Positions 44,786-54,932 of a stretch of DNA of 64,000 bases are shown in pieces. Source of the DNA: Pyrenophora tritici-repentis (lineage: Eukaryota; Ascomycota; Dothideomycetes; Pleosporales; Pleosporaceae); NCBI RefSeq assembly GCF_003171515.1, contig NC_089390.1, forward strand, positions 1,240,001 through 1,304,000, given 5' to 3'. A program made the translations under genes and the position numbers. The notes under the pieces were generated by a model. It searched no databases and was not told the origin of the DNA. It saw nothing but the letters and a program-made list of their open reading frames with translations. Each line of letters opens with the position of its first letter. Position 1 is the first letter of the stretch.

Positions 44786-47251
44786 TCACTCTCCAGTACT
44801 GTTTCCCCGCAGCCTTCTACCCAGACTCACATTACGGCCAATGTCTGCCATGCCACCGACTGAGTGTCGGTTGTTCGGGTTTCGGGCTACACTCAATTGT
44901 GCTCTGGCTCGCAGGCCTCCAGACATGGGTTTGTCGTAGATGACCGGGGAGCCTTCACGACCCAGATTGTGACCATAACGACTCTGATCCCGGAAAAGGA
45001 GACTACTACGCTCATTTGATGGTGTACTTGAGATACTGGGTCGTCGAAGGCTCGCACTACTCTGGAGTGCAGGTGATGGCTGTAGATCAGGCATTTGTTC
45101 ACGGGAGGTGTACTGCCTGCCGCCATTGAATCTGTTGTTGTCTGTTTGTCGTGCCCTAAAGTCGACGGAGGTCATGGCTCGGGACGGCGCACGGAAGATG
45201 GGATCCTGTTCATCTTCATCGACACTCTCACGTGTTCGATGAAGACTTGTGCCTGCTCGCTGTAGTCGTGATGGAGTTTGTCTGTCGTCGTAAGGTTCCT
45301 GGCTGTTTCCTCGTTGGGAACCATTGGAGTCAGCTATAAGCATGCTAGTTCTTCGAGCCTCTATGCGCGATAGTGCTCTACTAGGACTGACTCCGTTCAG
45401 GGTATTGCTCTCCGGTTCGATACTTTGTCGTATTGTCGGAGAGTCGCCATTGATCTGCACGCTCGGACGGCGCGAGATTGTAGCTTGGGTTGATCGGAAG
45501 GCTGGGCTGGAGAGGCCTGTTTTGGTGTCACACATGGCAATGCAAAGCTCCGTCAGGCTACGGCAAAGATTATCGGCCTTGCGACGAACCTGCCGGTCAG
45601 ATACGACAGAACCGTTGATAATTGAGCTAGCGGAATGAAGAGTGCCCTGAGGCCCACCGCTACCACTCATTTCTGCCAACGCCAGCGCCTCCTGGGCCGT
45701 CGCTTCTAGCGAGCGGTATACGGCGGGAGATACATGCTGTCTAGCTTTGCTGAGAGCGTCCCGCAACAGAGGGTGGGCCTTATTGGCACTAGGCGGCGCC
45801 TGGGTGCTGACGCTGGATTCTGAAGGAGACAGGTTGGACTTTCGCTGTTGGTTTGGAGAAGAGGATACTGTTGTGGCGGAAGTGTTTGCTGTCCGCGGGC
45901 GCTCGGCCGACGCCTGCGAAGCCTGAGATACAATGGCGCCAGATGTCGAGGGTATCTTGCCCCCCATTTCAATCTTGCGTATCCTGGACTTTAGTTCGTC
46001 TAGCTCGTCCCATACAGAGGCAGCGGGGCCTGTAGAGCCGTGCGACTCGGTGCCGTCGGCGCGTGACCCGGCTTCAAACGACGTCTCCACGTGGGGCGTC
46101 CGCGGCTCATGTGACAAGTTGGAGGGCCGGTAGGGCTGGACTGGGGTGCGGCTTGGTGGCGTGTGTTGCACGTCTGGCTGGGATGATCGTCTGGCGGCGG
46201 AGAACTGGGCGAGGAAATCGCGCGGGGAAAGCTCCGAATCTCTCCGCGTCGAGGTAAAAGATGCCTTGTGGGAGAGATCGCGCGTGCGAGGTGCGGCGTC
46301 CGGCGCAGGCGAGTTTGACGATCGCTCATATGCTCTGGACGGGGTGGGCAGGAACGAGGAACGCCGCAGGGCCGATGACCGGGGTTCCACAGGGATTCGG
46401 CTAGTTGTTGGAGTCGCAGTAGAGTTTAATTGCACTGGCGAAGGGGAGTGAAGAGCGGAGGGAAGCGACTGGCGGCTGCTGTTGACTCTAGCAACCCGGG
46501 ACTTCAATCTCTCCACGCGCGTCGCAGCTTCGGAAGGTCGCAGCTGCTTCGGCCCAGTGTCGGCGGCAATATTCAGAAACAGATCCTCCTTCTCAGTGTC
46601 GGTGCCCGGGGTGACAGGTGCAGGCGCTCCCCGTCCGCTGTGGGCGGCGTGGTAGTCTTCCATGCGGCTGCGAGGGCCAGAGTCGTATTCGGACGACTCA
46701 TCAGTAGAGCTCGCCATTCGTCGCGCGGGCGGGCGAGAGGTGCTAGTCGAGTTTCGGCGTCCTGGGGGCGGCCTGGAGAGGCTGGGAGTGGGAATGGCAG
46801 AGGCAATGGCAGAGGGAATGAGCAACTGTCTGACGCTTGTTTGCTGTGACTGCTGTCGCGGGGCTTCGCTCGACGTGACAGAATCGTCGTCCCCACGGCG
46901 CTGGGTGGATTGGTGAGAGCTGCTGGGAGATACCAGGCCGGACTGTAAGGAATGTTGCTGCTGCTGCGCATAGGCAAAGTCGGCGGGGTTCTGTGTGCTC
47001 CGGCTGCGCGTGACCAAGGTGACAGGAGGGCCGCGCGAATTGTCTATTCCATGGGCACTGTGTGAGGCTGGCGGTCTCCGCGCGGTGGCTGCGGGCGCAG
47101 ACGGCACACGCAGCAGCGTCGGGGGCTCTGGTGCCGTGTTGCTGCGTAGATGGATGGGCTTGGGCGTGGTAGCCTGCGATTGAGAGTTGCGCCGCTGGAT
47201 GTGGTGTTGTGGTGCGCCTCCAGACGAAATCCGAGAATGATGGGCCGGCAT
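44786..47251 (-). CDS. Long Ser/Arg/Pro-rich disordered protein with short coiled coil
   Basis: A single exon of 821 residues from the ATG at 47251. It is dominated by low-complexity Ser, Arg, Pro and Gln (RRNSQSQ, QQQQ, RPPPGRR, many SP and TP sites). Two more ordered blocks stand out: SVWDELDELKSRIRKIEM (~residue 410, a likely coiled coil) and a helical block around VRRKADNLCRSLTELCIAMCD (~560). A similar arrangement occurs in a family of filamentous-fungal proteins that are often mislabelled as wall-anchor proteins, but there is no signal peptide, membrane segment or GPI tail here. The function is unknown; a scaffold or cortical role is only a guess. Confidence 0.75.
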   Translation of the reverse strand: MPAHHSRISSGGAPQHHIQRRNSQSQATTPKPIHLRSNTAPEPPTLLRVPSAPAATARRPPASHSAHGIDNSRGPPVTLVTRSRSTQNPADFAYAQQQQHSLQSGLVSPSSSHQSTQRRGDDDSVTSSEAPRQQSQQTSVRQLLIPSAIASAIPTPSLSRPPPGRRNSTSTSRPPARRMASSTDESSEYDSGPRSRMEDYHAAHSGRGAPAPVTPGTDTEKEDLFLNIAADTGPKQLRPSEAATRVERLKSRVARVNSSRQSLPSALHSPSPVQLNSTATPTTSRIPVEPRSSALRRSSFLPTPSRAYERSSNSPAPDAAPRTRDLSHKASFTSTRRDSELSPRDFLAQFSAARRSSQPDVQHTPPSRTPVQPYRPSNLSHEPRTPHVETSFEAGSRADGTESHGSTGPAASVWDELDELKSRIRKIEMGGKIPSTSGAIVSQASQASAERPRTANTSATTVSSSPNQQRKSNLSPSESSVSTQAPPSANKAHPLLRDALSKARQHVSPAVYRSLEATAQEALALAEMSGSGGPQGTLHSASSIINGSVVSDRQVRRKADNLCRSLTELCIAMCDTKTGLSSPAFRSTQATISRRPSVQINGDSPTIRQSIEPESNTLNGVSPSRALSRIEARRTSMLIADSNGSQRGNSQEPYDDRQTPSRLQRAGTSLHRTRESVDEDEQDPIFRAPSRAMTSVDFRARQTDNNRFNGGRQYTSREQMPDLQPSPALQSSASLRRPSISSTPSNERSSLLFRDQSRYGHNLGREGSPVIYDKPMSGGLRARAQLSVARNPNNRHSVGGMADIGRNVSLGRRLRGNSTGE

Positions 47252-48356
47252 AGCTGCAGGTCCAAGTCGACAAGTGCGCTGGCAGCTGGGCTGGCACCAG
47301 ACAGGGATGACCGGTAACGTTTCAGATGGCTCAGCCCGTCATGGCTGCTTTTTGTGACCCACAAGCTGCGCGTAAGCCGTCGTATATCGCGCAAGCTTCA
47401 CCAAAGTTCAGAGGGTGATTTCTGCGACGCTGGGGACACCTAGTTCCACCACCTTACCCAATTCCTTGCTAGGGTGCCGGGCCACTCTGCACCAAATCTC
47501 ACAATCCTTCCTCGAACGAATGACGGGCCTCGACGCGGCCTTTCTCTCTCCAGACGTGATGTGCAGCTAGACCGCCTAGCACCCGTCGTCACATGAGATA
47601 TTCACCGTTTGCCGTTGCTTTTAGCTCTGGTCTGAACGGCGATTGCGAACTGTAGCTTTGGACTGACTCGGGCCAAGCCATGAAACCACATGGCTCGATG
47701 CGGGCAGTTGGGAAAAAGCATCGTCTTGCTCCGCACGCGCACACACCGCTGCTTGATCTACACCGGAACCTTCCTCGACCCTCTCACCAACAGCCCAACG
47801 CAGAGTAGCTAAGCCCCAGGCACAGGAATCCCCTCCTGTGCCTGCAACAGATGCCTTCATGTCAATCAGGGTGCCGGGTGCCGGGTGCCGGGGCACCGGC
47901 TGCCAACCTGAATCGTGCATCCTAATCTTACCGCGTATCAGAGCCAGGCAGCATTTAATTTTATTTCTCTACTTGTCATCGCGAAAGCTGCTTCGTGCGT
48001 CGGCGGAGACGTCAAGCCTCACAAACGTGGACGGACCAGAATGTTAGGCCGTGCCAGTCGCAAGTTGACATCGGAAGCCTGGCGAATGCGTGATGCGGCT
48101 AAGGCACTATTGCGTCTTCTTACCGGAGCGACCCATGCTCCACTGCCCAGTGGCGCAATATCTGTCTCGGTGAAACTGGAAGGCTGAAAGTTTGTGTGGA
48201 AGCACCCTTTGGTCTCACGTGATATCGGTGGCGGATAAACCATCGTACCGATAGGTCCGAGGAAATCTTGCCCAGCCAAGCCCTGGATGTCGCCCACGGG
48301 CACCATACAACTTCACCACAACGACTGACCCAACCTCATCCCTTCCGACGCCCAGA
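47252..48356. other. Divergent intergenic region, ~1.1 kb
   Basis: This separates a minus-strand and a plus-strand gene and holds both promoters. At 47869-47889 a 7-bp unit GGGTGCC is repeated three times and is followed by GGGGCACCGG, so the locus can also form a hairpin. Nothing coding was recognised. Confidence 0.5.
47869..47899. repeat. GGGTGCC triplicate with inverted partner
   Basis: Three head-to-tail GGGTGCC units are followed directly by GGGGCACCGG, the near inverse. It lies about 460 bp upstream of PRP45. It may be a regulatory site or simple sequence noise. Confidence 0.6.
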
Positions 48357-50030
48357 ATGTCCGTCGCAACTCTATCCAAGTCCCTGCCCAAGCCGAAATA
48401 TTCGGGCGAGGAAGAGGACCTCACCAACAGCACGCGCGTCTTGAGCTCCGAGCAGTACGAAGCCCACGTCGTGAAGAAGCAGAATGGCCCACCCGCATAC
48501 GGCAGCAGGCAAAGCTGGCGGCCACGCGCGCCCGAGGATTTCGGCGATGGTGGCGCGTTTCCAGAAGTGCACGTCGCACAATATCCACTAGACATGGGAA
48601 AGAAGGGCACACCATCCACATCTAATGCTCTCGTGAGGAGGGTTGATGGCGAGGGCAAGACCAAGTATGATGAAATTGCCAGGCGGGGACACGGCGACTC
48701 GCGAATCGTGCAAGCGAGCTTCAAGGACTTGATCCCGCTGCGCCAGCAGGCGGATGCCGGCCAGCTGGACTTGTCGCGTCCGAGCCAGGAAGTAGTGCAG
48801 GCGACCAAGGAGAAGACTGAGCAAGCTCTCATGGCTCTGGTCGCTGGCCAAACTGCTGCTCAGCGACCCAAGAACGTCCAGGGCCGAAAGAATGACGAAC
48901 CTACTTTCGTACGGTACACGCCGACTGCGCAGATGGGTGAAGCGCAGGGAAAGACACGCATCTTCAAGATTCAGCAAAGGCAAATTGATCCCATGGAACC
49001 GCCAAAGTTCAAGCACAAGCGTATCCCGCGCGGTCCGCCCTCGCCACCACCTCCTGTCCTCCACTCTCCACCGCGAAAGTTGACTGCTGAAGATCAAGAG
49101 ATGTGGAAAATCCCGCCTCCCATCAGTAACTGGAAGAATCCCAAGGGTTACACAGTGCCTCTCGACAAGCGTCTGGCAGCCGATGGTCGAGGTCTTCAGG
49201 ACATTACGATCAACGACAAATTTGCGCAGTTTGGCGAGGCACTACAAGCCGCAGATCGGCACGCGCGAGAGGAAGTCAAGCAGCGTGCGCTGATGCAACA
49301 ACGACTGGCAGAGAAGGAGAAGCTACAGAAGGAGGAGCATCTGCGCAACCTTGCGAAACAGGCAAGAGAGGAGCGCGCTAATGCCTCACGACGACGATCC
49401 CAGAGTGATTCGGACACAGACTCGGAAGAAGAGGCAGTGCGGAAAAGAATGGACGCGCGCAAGGAACGCCGCGAGGATTTCCAGCGTGAGCTCCGCCAGT
49501 CGCGCATGGGTACCGAGCGCAAGATCCAGATGCTTGCACGGGAACAGAATCGCGACATCTCCGAGAAGGTCGCACTTGGCCTGGCAAAGCCTACTTCGGG
49601 CGGAGAGTCCATGTACGATTCCCGGCTGTTTAATCAAACCAGTGGTTTCAACACTGGGTTCAACGAGGACAACCACTATGATAAGCCTCTCTTTGCAGCG
49701 CAGGATGCTATTAGTAGCATCTATCGCCCGAGCGTACAACAAGATGACGGCGAAGACGAGGGGGAGACGTACGACAGGATCACCAAGTCAAGCAAGTTCG
49801 AAGTGCTAGGCAGGGCCAAGGGTGGTTTCAAGGGCGCTGATTTGCAAGAAGCTCGCGAAGGACCCGTAGAGTTTGAGAAAGATACCGATGATCCATTTAA
49901 CATCAGCCAAATGATCAACGAGGTCCGTGGTGAGAAGAGTAACGAAAAGACGGGGGAAAAGAGGTATGGCATTCAGGAGCCCGAGGGCAGATCTGCCAAG
50001 CGTGCTAGGGTAGATGACGATAGCGATTGA
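48357..50030 (+). CDS. PRP45: Pre-mRNA splicing factor SNW1/SKIP (Prp45)
   Basis: A single intronless exon of 557 residues. The SNW domain occupies roughly residues 170-330: EPTFVRYTPTAQ, RIFKIQQRQIDPMEPPKFKHKRIPRGPPSPPPPVLHSPPRKLT, and the name-giving SNWKNPKG near residue 258, then TVPLDKRLAADGRGLQ. A charged coiled-coil region (~300-400) and an acidic C-terminus (RAKGGFKGADLQEAREGPVEFEKDTDDPF) follow, as in fungal homologues. Prp45/SKIP is part of the Prp19-associated complex of the activated spliceosome and also links to transcription. The start is the ATG at 48357 (MSVATLSKSLPKPKY), which matches the family. Confidence 0.96.
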   Translation: MSVATLSKSLPKPKYSGEEEDLTNSTRVLSSEQYEAHVVKKQNGPPAYGSRQSWRPRAPEDFGDGGAFPEVHVAQYPLDMGKKGTPSTSNALVRRVDGEGKTKYDEIARRGHGDSRIVQASFKDLIPLRQQADAGQLDLSRPSQEVVQATKEKTEQALMALVAGQTAAQRPKNVQGRKNDEPTFVRYTPTAQMGEAQGKTRIFKIQQRQIDPMEPPKFKHKRIPRGPPSPPPPVLHSPPRKLTAEDQEMWKIPPPISNWKNPKGYTVPLDKRLAADGRGLQDITINDKFAQFGEALQAADRHAREEVKQRALMQQRLAEKEKLQKEEHLRNLAKQAREERANASRRRSQSDSDTDSEEEAVRKRMDARKERREDFQRELRQSRMGTERKIQMLAREQNRDISEKVALGLAKPTSGGESMYDSRLFNQTSGFNTGFNEDNHYDKPLFAAQDAISSIYRPSVQQDDGEDEGETYDRITKSSKFEVLGRAKGGFKGADLQEAREGPVEFEKDTDDPFNISQMINEVRGEKSNEKTGEKRYGIQEPEGRSAKRARVDDDSD

Positions 50031-50555
50031 GCGGCATGGGAAAATAAGCTTTGGCGTTTGGGTTTTGTGCATTACACACTGCAGTAGCAGTATTCTAAGA
50101 GCATTAAGGCGAGGGATATCAGCATTGAAATATCCATAATCTAACGTTTTGCATGTCACATTATCCTAGTGGTTATGAATTCATATCAAGTAACACCATT
50201 TACGGTCTAATAACGACGAGCATACTCGCATGCGAGCCTACTAATGATTGCATCACTTTGATCGGCTGTGGACAGTGTCGGATAACGCACCCTCGGCTGC
50301 GTCCACCGACGACGCCCGTCGGTATTCTCCACACCATAGGTCCATAACCCCGCTCTCAATGTCGTCCGACTGCAACCAAAGTCGCATCCGTATTCTTCGG
50401 TGGCATGTTACCGGCTGACAGATCCTGAAAACAAGATGAATAAGACCAGCTTCTCTACACGCTGACGTGGGAACTCGCTCGCCTACATCTGCCATCGAGA
50501 ATTCTCACAGCACGTACAGCACCAAAAGTGCGGCATATAACTTTGAAAGAGCACA
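50031..50555. other. Intergenic, ~0.5 kb
   Basis: This is PRP45 3' flank followed by the promoter of the dioxygenase gene, both on the plus strand. Nothing else was recognised. Confidence 0.5.
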
Positions 50556-51589
50556 ATGACGGGCCAAACTCCACACAAGTTTGATCCAAACTTTACAGAG
50601 GCGGTCATCAATGCGACAGGACCGAAGGCTACGCCGAGGGTTAGACAGCTTACGGCGGGGTTGATCCGGCATCTCCACGATTTTGCGAGAGAAAATGAGC
50701 TCACAGTAGATGAGTGGATGGTCGGCGTGGAGCTGGTATGTCGACGTGGTTTCTACAGCTGAGACCTGCTAAAGACTAATTCAACACATGCTGACGATAC
50801 GTAGATGAACGCAGCAGGCCGCATGTCCGACTCCAAACGCAACGAAGGCCAGCTTGTTTGCGATGTTCTTGGTCTCGAATCTCTCGTAGACGAAATTACC
50901 TACAAACTCGCATCCACCGCTGAAGACGAGCCAACCGCGACTGCCATTCTAGGCCCCTTCTACAGGCACAACGCGCCCGAGCTACCCATGGGCTCCTGCA
51001 TCGTCTCAAAGGAGGTAAACGAACAGGGAGATCGAACATGGATGCACGGTACTGTCACAGATTTCAAGACAGGAAAGCCCATTGAGGGCGCAGTCATGGA
51101 CATATGGCATACGGCACCAAATGGGCTGTATGAGCAGCAGGATCCTAATCAACCGGATATGAACCTCAGAGGTAGATTCACAACAGGGAAGGACGGTAAA
51201 TACAGCCTCTATTGTCTGAGGCCGGTACCATATCCTATTCCTTTCGATGGGCCGGCTGGCAAGATACTGCAGGCATTGGACAGACATGCAATGAGGCCGG
51301 CGCATATTCACTTTCTGGTATGTCTAAAAGTCCAACGCATTCGGCATTGTGCACAGAATCACATACGAGAATTCGTGTTAACAGGATACAGCTTGCTGCG
51401 CCTGGTTATAAGCCTATCGTTACCCAAATCTTCGACAGAGAGAGCAAGTACCTTGAAGACGATGCGGTGTTTGCAGTCAAAGACTCGCTCATTGTGGATT
51501 TTAAGCCTTTCCAAGGCGACCCCAAAGCTGACTTTGAGTTGCCATATGATTTCAAGATGGCGAGCTTTGAGGATGCAACGAAGGCGTGA
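50556..51589 (+). CDS. Intradiol ring-cleavage dioxygenase (catechol/hydroxyquinol 1,2-dioxygenase)
   Basis: Three exons (50556-50735, 50805-51317, 51392-51589; introns of 69 and 74 nt) give 296 residues. The second acceptor is ATACAG at 51391, which keeps phase and yields [13 protein letters not shown]; the nearer AACAG would cause a stop. An N-terminal helical dimerisation domain ([20 protein letters not shown]..) precedes the catalytic domain. Iron ligands fit the family: Tyr ~167 (NGLYEQQDP), Tyr ~203 (PVPYPIP), His ~226 and ~228 (RPAHIHF). The enzyme opens catechol-type rings between the two hydroxyls, leading to the 3-oxoadipate pathway. Catechol versus hydroxyquinol preference is not resolved. 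No signal peptide, so intracellular. Confidence 0.92.
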
Positions 51590-52088
51590 GGTGCACGATA
51601 TGAACTGGATGACATATATCGTATTCTAGTCATACATGATCGATACTTGATTATTGATGAAGCGTAGATACTTCACATTTTACATCAGAATTTATGTGCG
51701 TTCCCATATCGATTGATGCATTCCGATGCTAGTAGTTAGCCGATGATTCCCCGCACTAACCACAAACCGTCTCCAACCGAACCGCGGTTGTCACGCCCTA
51801 CATGCATCCGACGCCCTAAGCCGAAGCTACAGCATGTCGTGTCATGTTTGCTCTCAGCACCCAAACCCTCCATGATCTTTCCACTCTCCAAGGATTACTT
51901 ATAGAAGTCTTGCATGAACACTTGGCTTATTTGGGTTCATAGTTAGTAAGCTTTCCATGTACAACTTGATGTATGATATGCATGGCAGCAGGATGATCAT
52001 ACTGACTACCTCAGGATAAGTCCACGTCTAACAATCAGCGATTTCTACACCTGCAACATTCGTACTGAAAAAGGATCAATTTAGAATC
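51590..52088. other. Intergenic, ~0.5 kb
   Basis: This is the dioxygenase 3' flank and the promoter of the decarboxylase gene. Nothing else was recognised. Confidence 0.5.
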
Positions 52089-53997
52089 ATGGGGGAAGAC
52101 AAGATAACCCTCGGACGGTACATGTGGGAACGCATTCACCAAATCGGTGTCGACACAGTCTTTGGCGTACCAGGTGACTTCAACCTGCAGTTTCTCGACT
52201 CCATCTATCTCACCCCAGGACTGAGACTCATTACCAACCAAAATGAGCTCAATGGTGCCTATGCAGCTGACGGGTACTCTCGCATCAAGAACGCTCCTGG
52301 CTGCCTCGTCACTACACATGGCGTTGGGGAACTCTCTGCCTTGAATGGAATCGCAGGAAGCATGAGTGAGAATGTCAAGGTGGTTCATGTTGTTGGCCAA
52401 ACAACGAGGACTATGCAAAATGCGAAAATGATGATCCACCACAGCATTGGCGGGAAGCCACATCACCAGGTCTACAATAAGGCCAGTGAAGGGCTGCGAG
52501 TTGCGGCTGCGGAACTTTGGGATATTGAGAGTGCGCCCAAGGAGATTGATCGCGTGCTGAGAGAGTGTGTGATTCAGAGTGGTCCGGTCTACATCTTCTT
52601 GCCGTTGGATCTGAGTGCCGAGATGGTCGATGCGGGTTTGTTGACAGAGAAGATTGATCTTGAACCGAAGGTTGACAAAACGGCCCAGGATGCGGCGGTA
52701 AAAGCTATAGTTGCTGCAGTCGCAGAGGCAAAGCAACCGACGATTGTGGTAGATGCATTGGTACATCGGTTCGGTGCATCAGAAGAAGCGAAACAGCTGG
52801 TCAAGGCGCTCAATGTCCCATTCTTCTCCGCAGCAATGGGCAAAGGCATCGTTGATGAGACAGATGAGCAGTTTGTGGGCGTGTGGAACGGCGAAATCAG
52901 CTCCCCAGGTGTCAAAGAAGTTGCAAAGCAGGCGGATCTGGTCATCACGCTTGGCTACGTACCCGCTGACACGAACTCCGCTGGCTTCTCGAGACCATTG
53001 GAAGATGGGAAAACCATACACATCAACCCGCATGATGTCATTGTAAGTACCACTGCTCTTATACAGTCATCTCTGAAAGTTCTCTCGCTGACAACCTCAT
53101 CCAGGTCAAGGGCAAATCTTATTCCTCTACTTCCATCAAGCCCCTTCTTGCTGCTCTTTCCAAAGCCCTTCCATCAACACCGCAACACAAAATCCCTAAA
53201 CCCACTTTGCCTGGCCCCCGTATTCCTCTCGATGCAAATGCCGCCCATCTGACACAATCTGCGCTTTGGCCCGCCATTGAAGCGTTCATCCGCCCAGGTG
53301 ATGTTATAGTTAGCGAAACAGGAACGAGCAATACTGGTGTCTGTGATATCACATTTCCGGCAGACATTAGACTGGTCACTCAAATCTACTATGGAAGTAT
53401 TGGTTTCGCTACTGCTGCCACACTCGGTGTAGATGTGGCACGACGGGAACTCGAAGAGGGTGGACAAAAGGCCGGAAGGACAATTCTGCTAACCGGCGAT
53501 GGGAGCATGGCATTGACGATACAAGAAATTGGCACCATGATCAAGAACAAGTCCAAGTCCATCATATTCGTACTCAACAACGATGGATACACTGTTGAGC
53601 GGTTGATCTGGGGTGCACGACAACGTACGTTCTTTTCTTTCTCTTCACCTTTATGCAATTCTAACGTAAGGTTACAGCATACAACGATATCGTTCCTCAC
53701 AACTACTCACATCTGCTTCCGCTGTATAACCACCCTAACCCCGAGACTTCATTCCATCGCGCCACAACAAAAGAAGAGCTCAAGGCTATCCTGGAGAAGC
53801 CTCAGCTGCAGCAGCCGGAGAATGTGCAGCTTGTGGAACTGGTGCTGGATAAGATGGATACGAGCTGGAAGCTGGGGACCGTGCTAGCGTGGAGAAGTGA
53901 GGAGCACAAGGAGTATCTTACGCGAGAAGGGTTTGTGGATACGTATGGTGGGTGGGGTTTGGATGGCAAGGCTGGAGGGGATGTGAAGTGGAGCTGA
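52089..53997 (+). CDS. PDC: Pyruvate decarboxylase (thiamine-diphosphate enzyme)
   Basis: Three exons (52089-53042, 53105-53624, 53678-53997) with introns of 62 and 53 nt, all in phase, give 597 residues (yeast Pdc1: 563). The N-terminal domain has TVFGVPGDFNLQFLD, the catalytic Glu near residue 53 (NQNELNGAYAADGY) and the paired His of MIHHSIGG near 117. The cofactor motif GDGSMALTIQEIGTMIKNK…NN lies near 450-480, and the second splice restores GARQPYNDIVPHNY. It decarboxylates pyruvate to acetaldehyde for alcoholic fermentation; a phenylpyruvate or indolepyruvate decarboxylase role (Ehrlich pathway) is possible, since these share the fold. Confidence 0.93.
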
Positions 53998-54493
53998 GTG
54001 CGGATTCGCAGACGCGATGATTAAGATGTGAAGATACTGAAAACAGAAATCCTTACGATTGAAGACTTGATTTGTTAATACGAGATACTGATGTTTTATC
54101 TTTATGTTTAGTAATCACGTGCATCATATGTCTGCTGGAAGGAAGTTGCAGGCGGGCACCCCCGTCATAGGTCAGCACCACTACCTCACAATGATCACGA
54201 CGACAGAAGCACCGTCAACGATCCAGTCGATCGAGTTTCTACGCCAATCTGATATTTTAGAAAGAATGACTTGCCAATCTGTATTTGAACTAGGCACAAA
54301 AATTACAATGGATCAAATCAAGGTTGTCAGTAATCAATATCTCATCAATATTGTTGTTTGATTTGTTTGATTCGGAGCCAACCAACTAACCAACAGTTAG
54401 CCACTGTATTTCTGTCAATCAATCAACCAATCTTGAGAACAAAATGTTGATAGGATTGGTGTTGTTTGATAGTAAGCGAGGGAGGGGGATACC
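53998..54493. other. Decarboxylase 3' flank, entering transposon-related DNA
   Basis: The first part is 3' flank of the decarboxylase gene. From about 54340 the DNA becomes rich in TTGTTTGATT and CAATCAATCAACCAA motifs that recur on the far side of the hAT transposase gene, so at least the right part is probably transposon end. Confidence 0.5.
54416..54430 (+). repeat. Subterminal 15-mer, left copy
   Basis: CAATCAATCAACCAA, identical and in the same orientation as the copy at 57647-57661 on the other side of the transposase gene. Confidence 0.75.
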
Positions 54494-54501
54494 TAGGTGA
54501 G
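54494..54501. repeat. Target site duplication, left
   Basis: TAGGTGAG directly before the MITE; identical to the 8 bases directly after it. Eight bases is the hAT duplication length. Confidence 0.93.
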
Positions 54502-54629
54502 CAGACTCCGCAACAATCAATCGGATCGGCATGATTGATTCCTATCTAGGTTAAAGGCTGCCTAATGAAGTAATTCTTTAACCTATATAGGAATCAATCA
54601 TGTCAATCGATTGATTGTTGCGGAGTCTG
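54502..54629. mobile_element. 128-bp fold-back MITE, hAT type
   Basis: The element begins CAGACTCCGCAACAATCAAT and ends with its exact inverse; the first 22 bases are a perfect terminal inverted repeat. The arms then continue as an imperfect inverted repeat of about 54 bases each (shared CATGATTGATTCCTAT and TAGGTTAAAG), leaving a loop of about 20 bases. It is bounded by a perfect 8-bp target duplication, TAGGTGAG. It has no coding capacity, so it needs a transposase in trans. Mismatches between arms are few and partly C/T and G/A, consistent with limited ageing. The family is inferred from the CAG start and 8-bp duplication. Confidence 0.9.
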
Positions 54630-54637
54630 TAGGTGAG
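54630..54637. repeat. Target site duplication, right
   Basis: TAGGTGAG directly after the MITE, matching the left copy exactly. Confidence 0.93.
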
Positions 54638-54932
54638 GCCTCTGGGATAGCTGCTCAACGACGAATTCTTAGTGTTGGATCTTGCTTACTAAGCCTACTC
54701 GCGTGTAAGTTATATGACCTAGGTTCCATCCCATCTCTCACTCACTCCAGGCTAGTACGTACGAGGCTTAGCGCCCACAACGCTAGCTGGCAGAGACATA
54801 GATCTCAATTCCTGTAGCACAATACACAACACGATTCACACATGTTCTATTCCTAGTGCTACTGACATCAGGCTTATAACATTTAACAACACCTTACTTT
54901 CTCGCGGCTCCGGCTTACTTTTAGCCTTATCC
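54638..54932. other. Leader region of the transposase gene
   Basis: About 295 bp between the MITE and the transposase ATG. It probably holds the transposase promoter; no other feature was recognised. Confidence 0.4.

Noticed and set aside
51318..51385. AACAG at 51380-51384 as the second acceptor of the dioxygenase gene
   Set aside because: It puts the last exon out of phase and gives an early stop; ATACAG at 51391 keeps phase and restores the conserved APGY motif.
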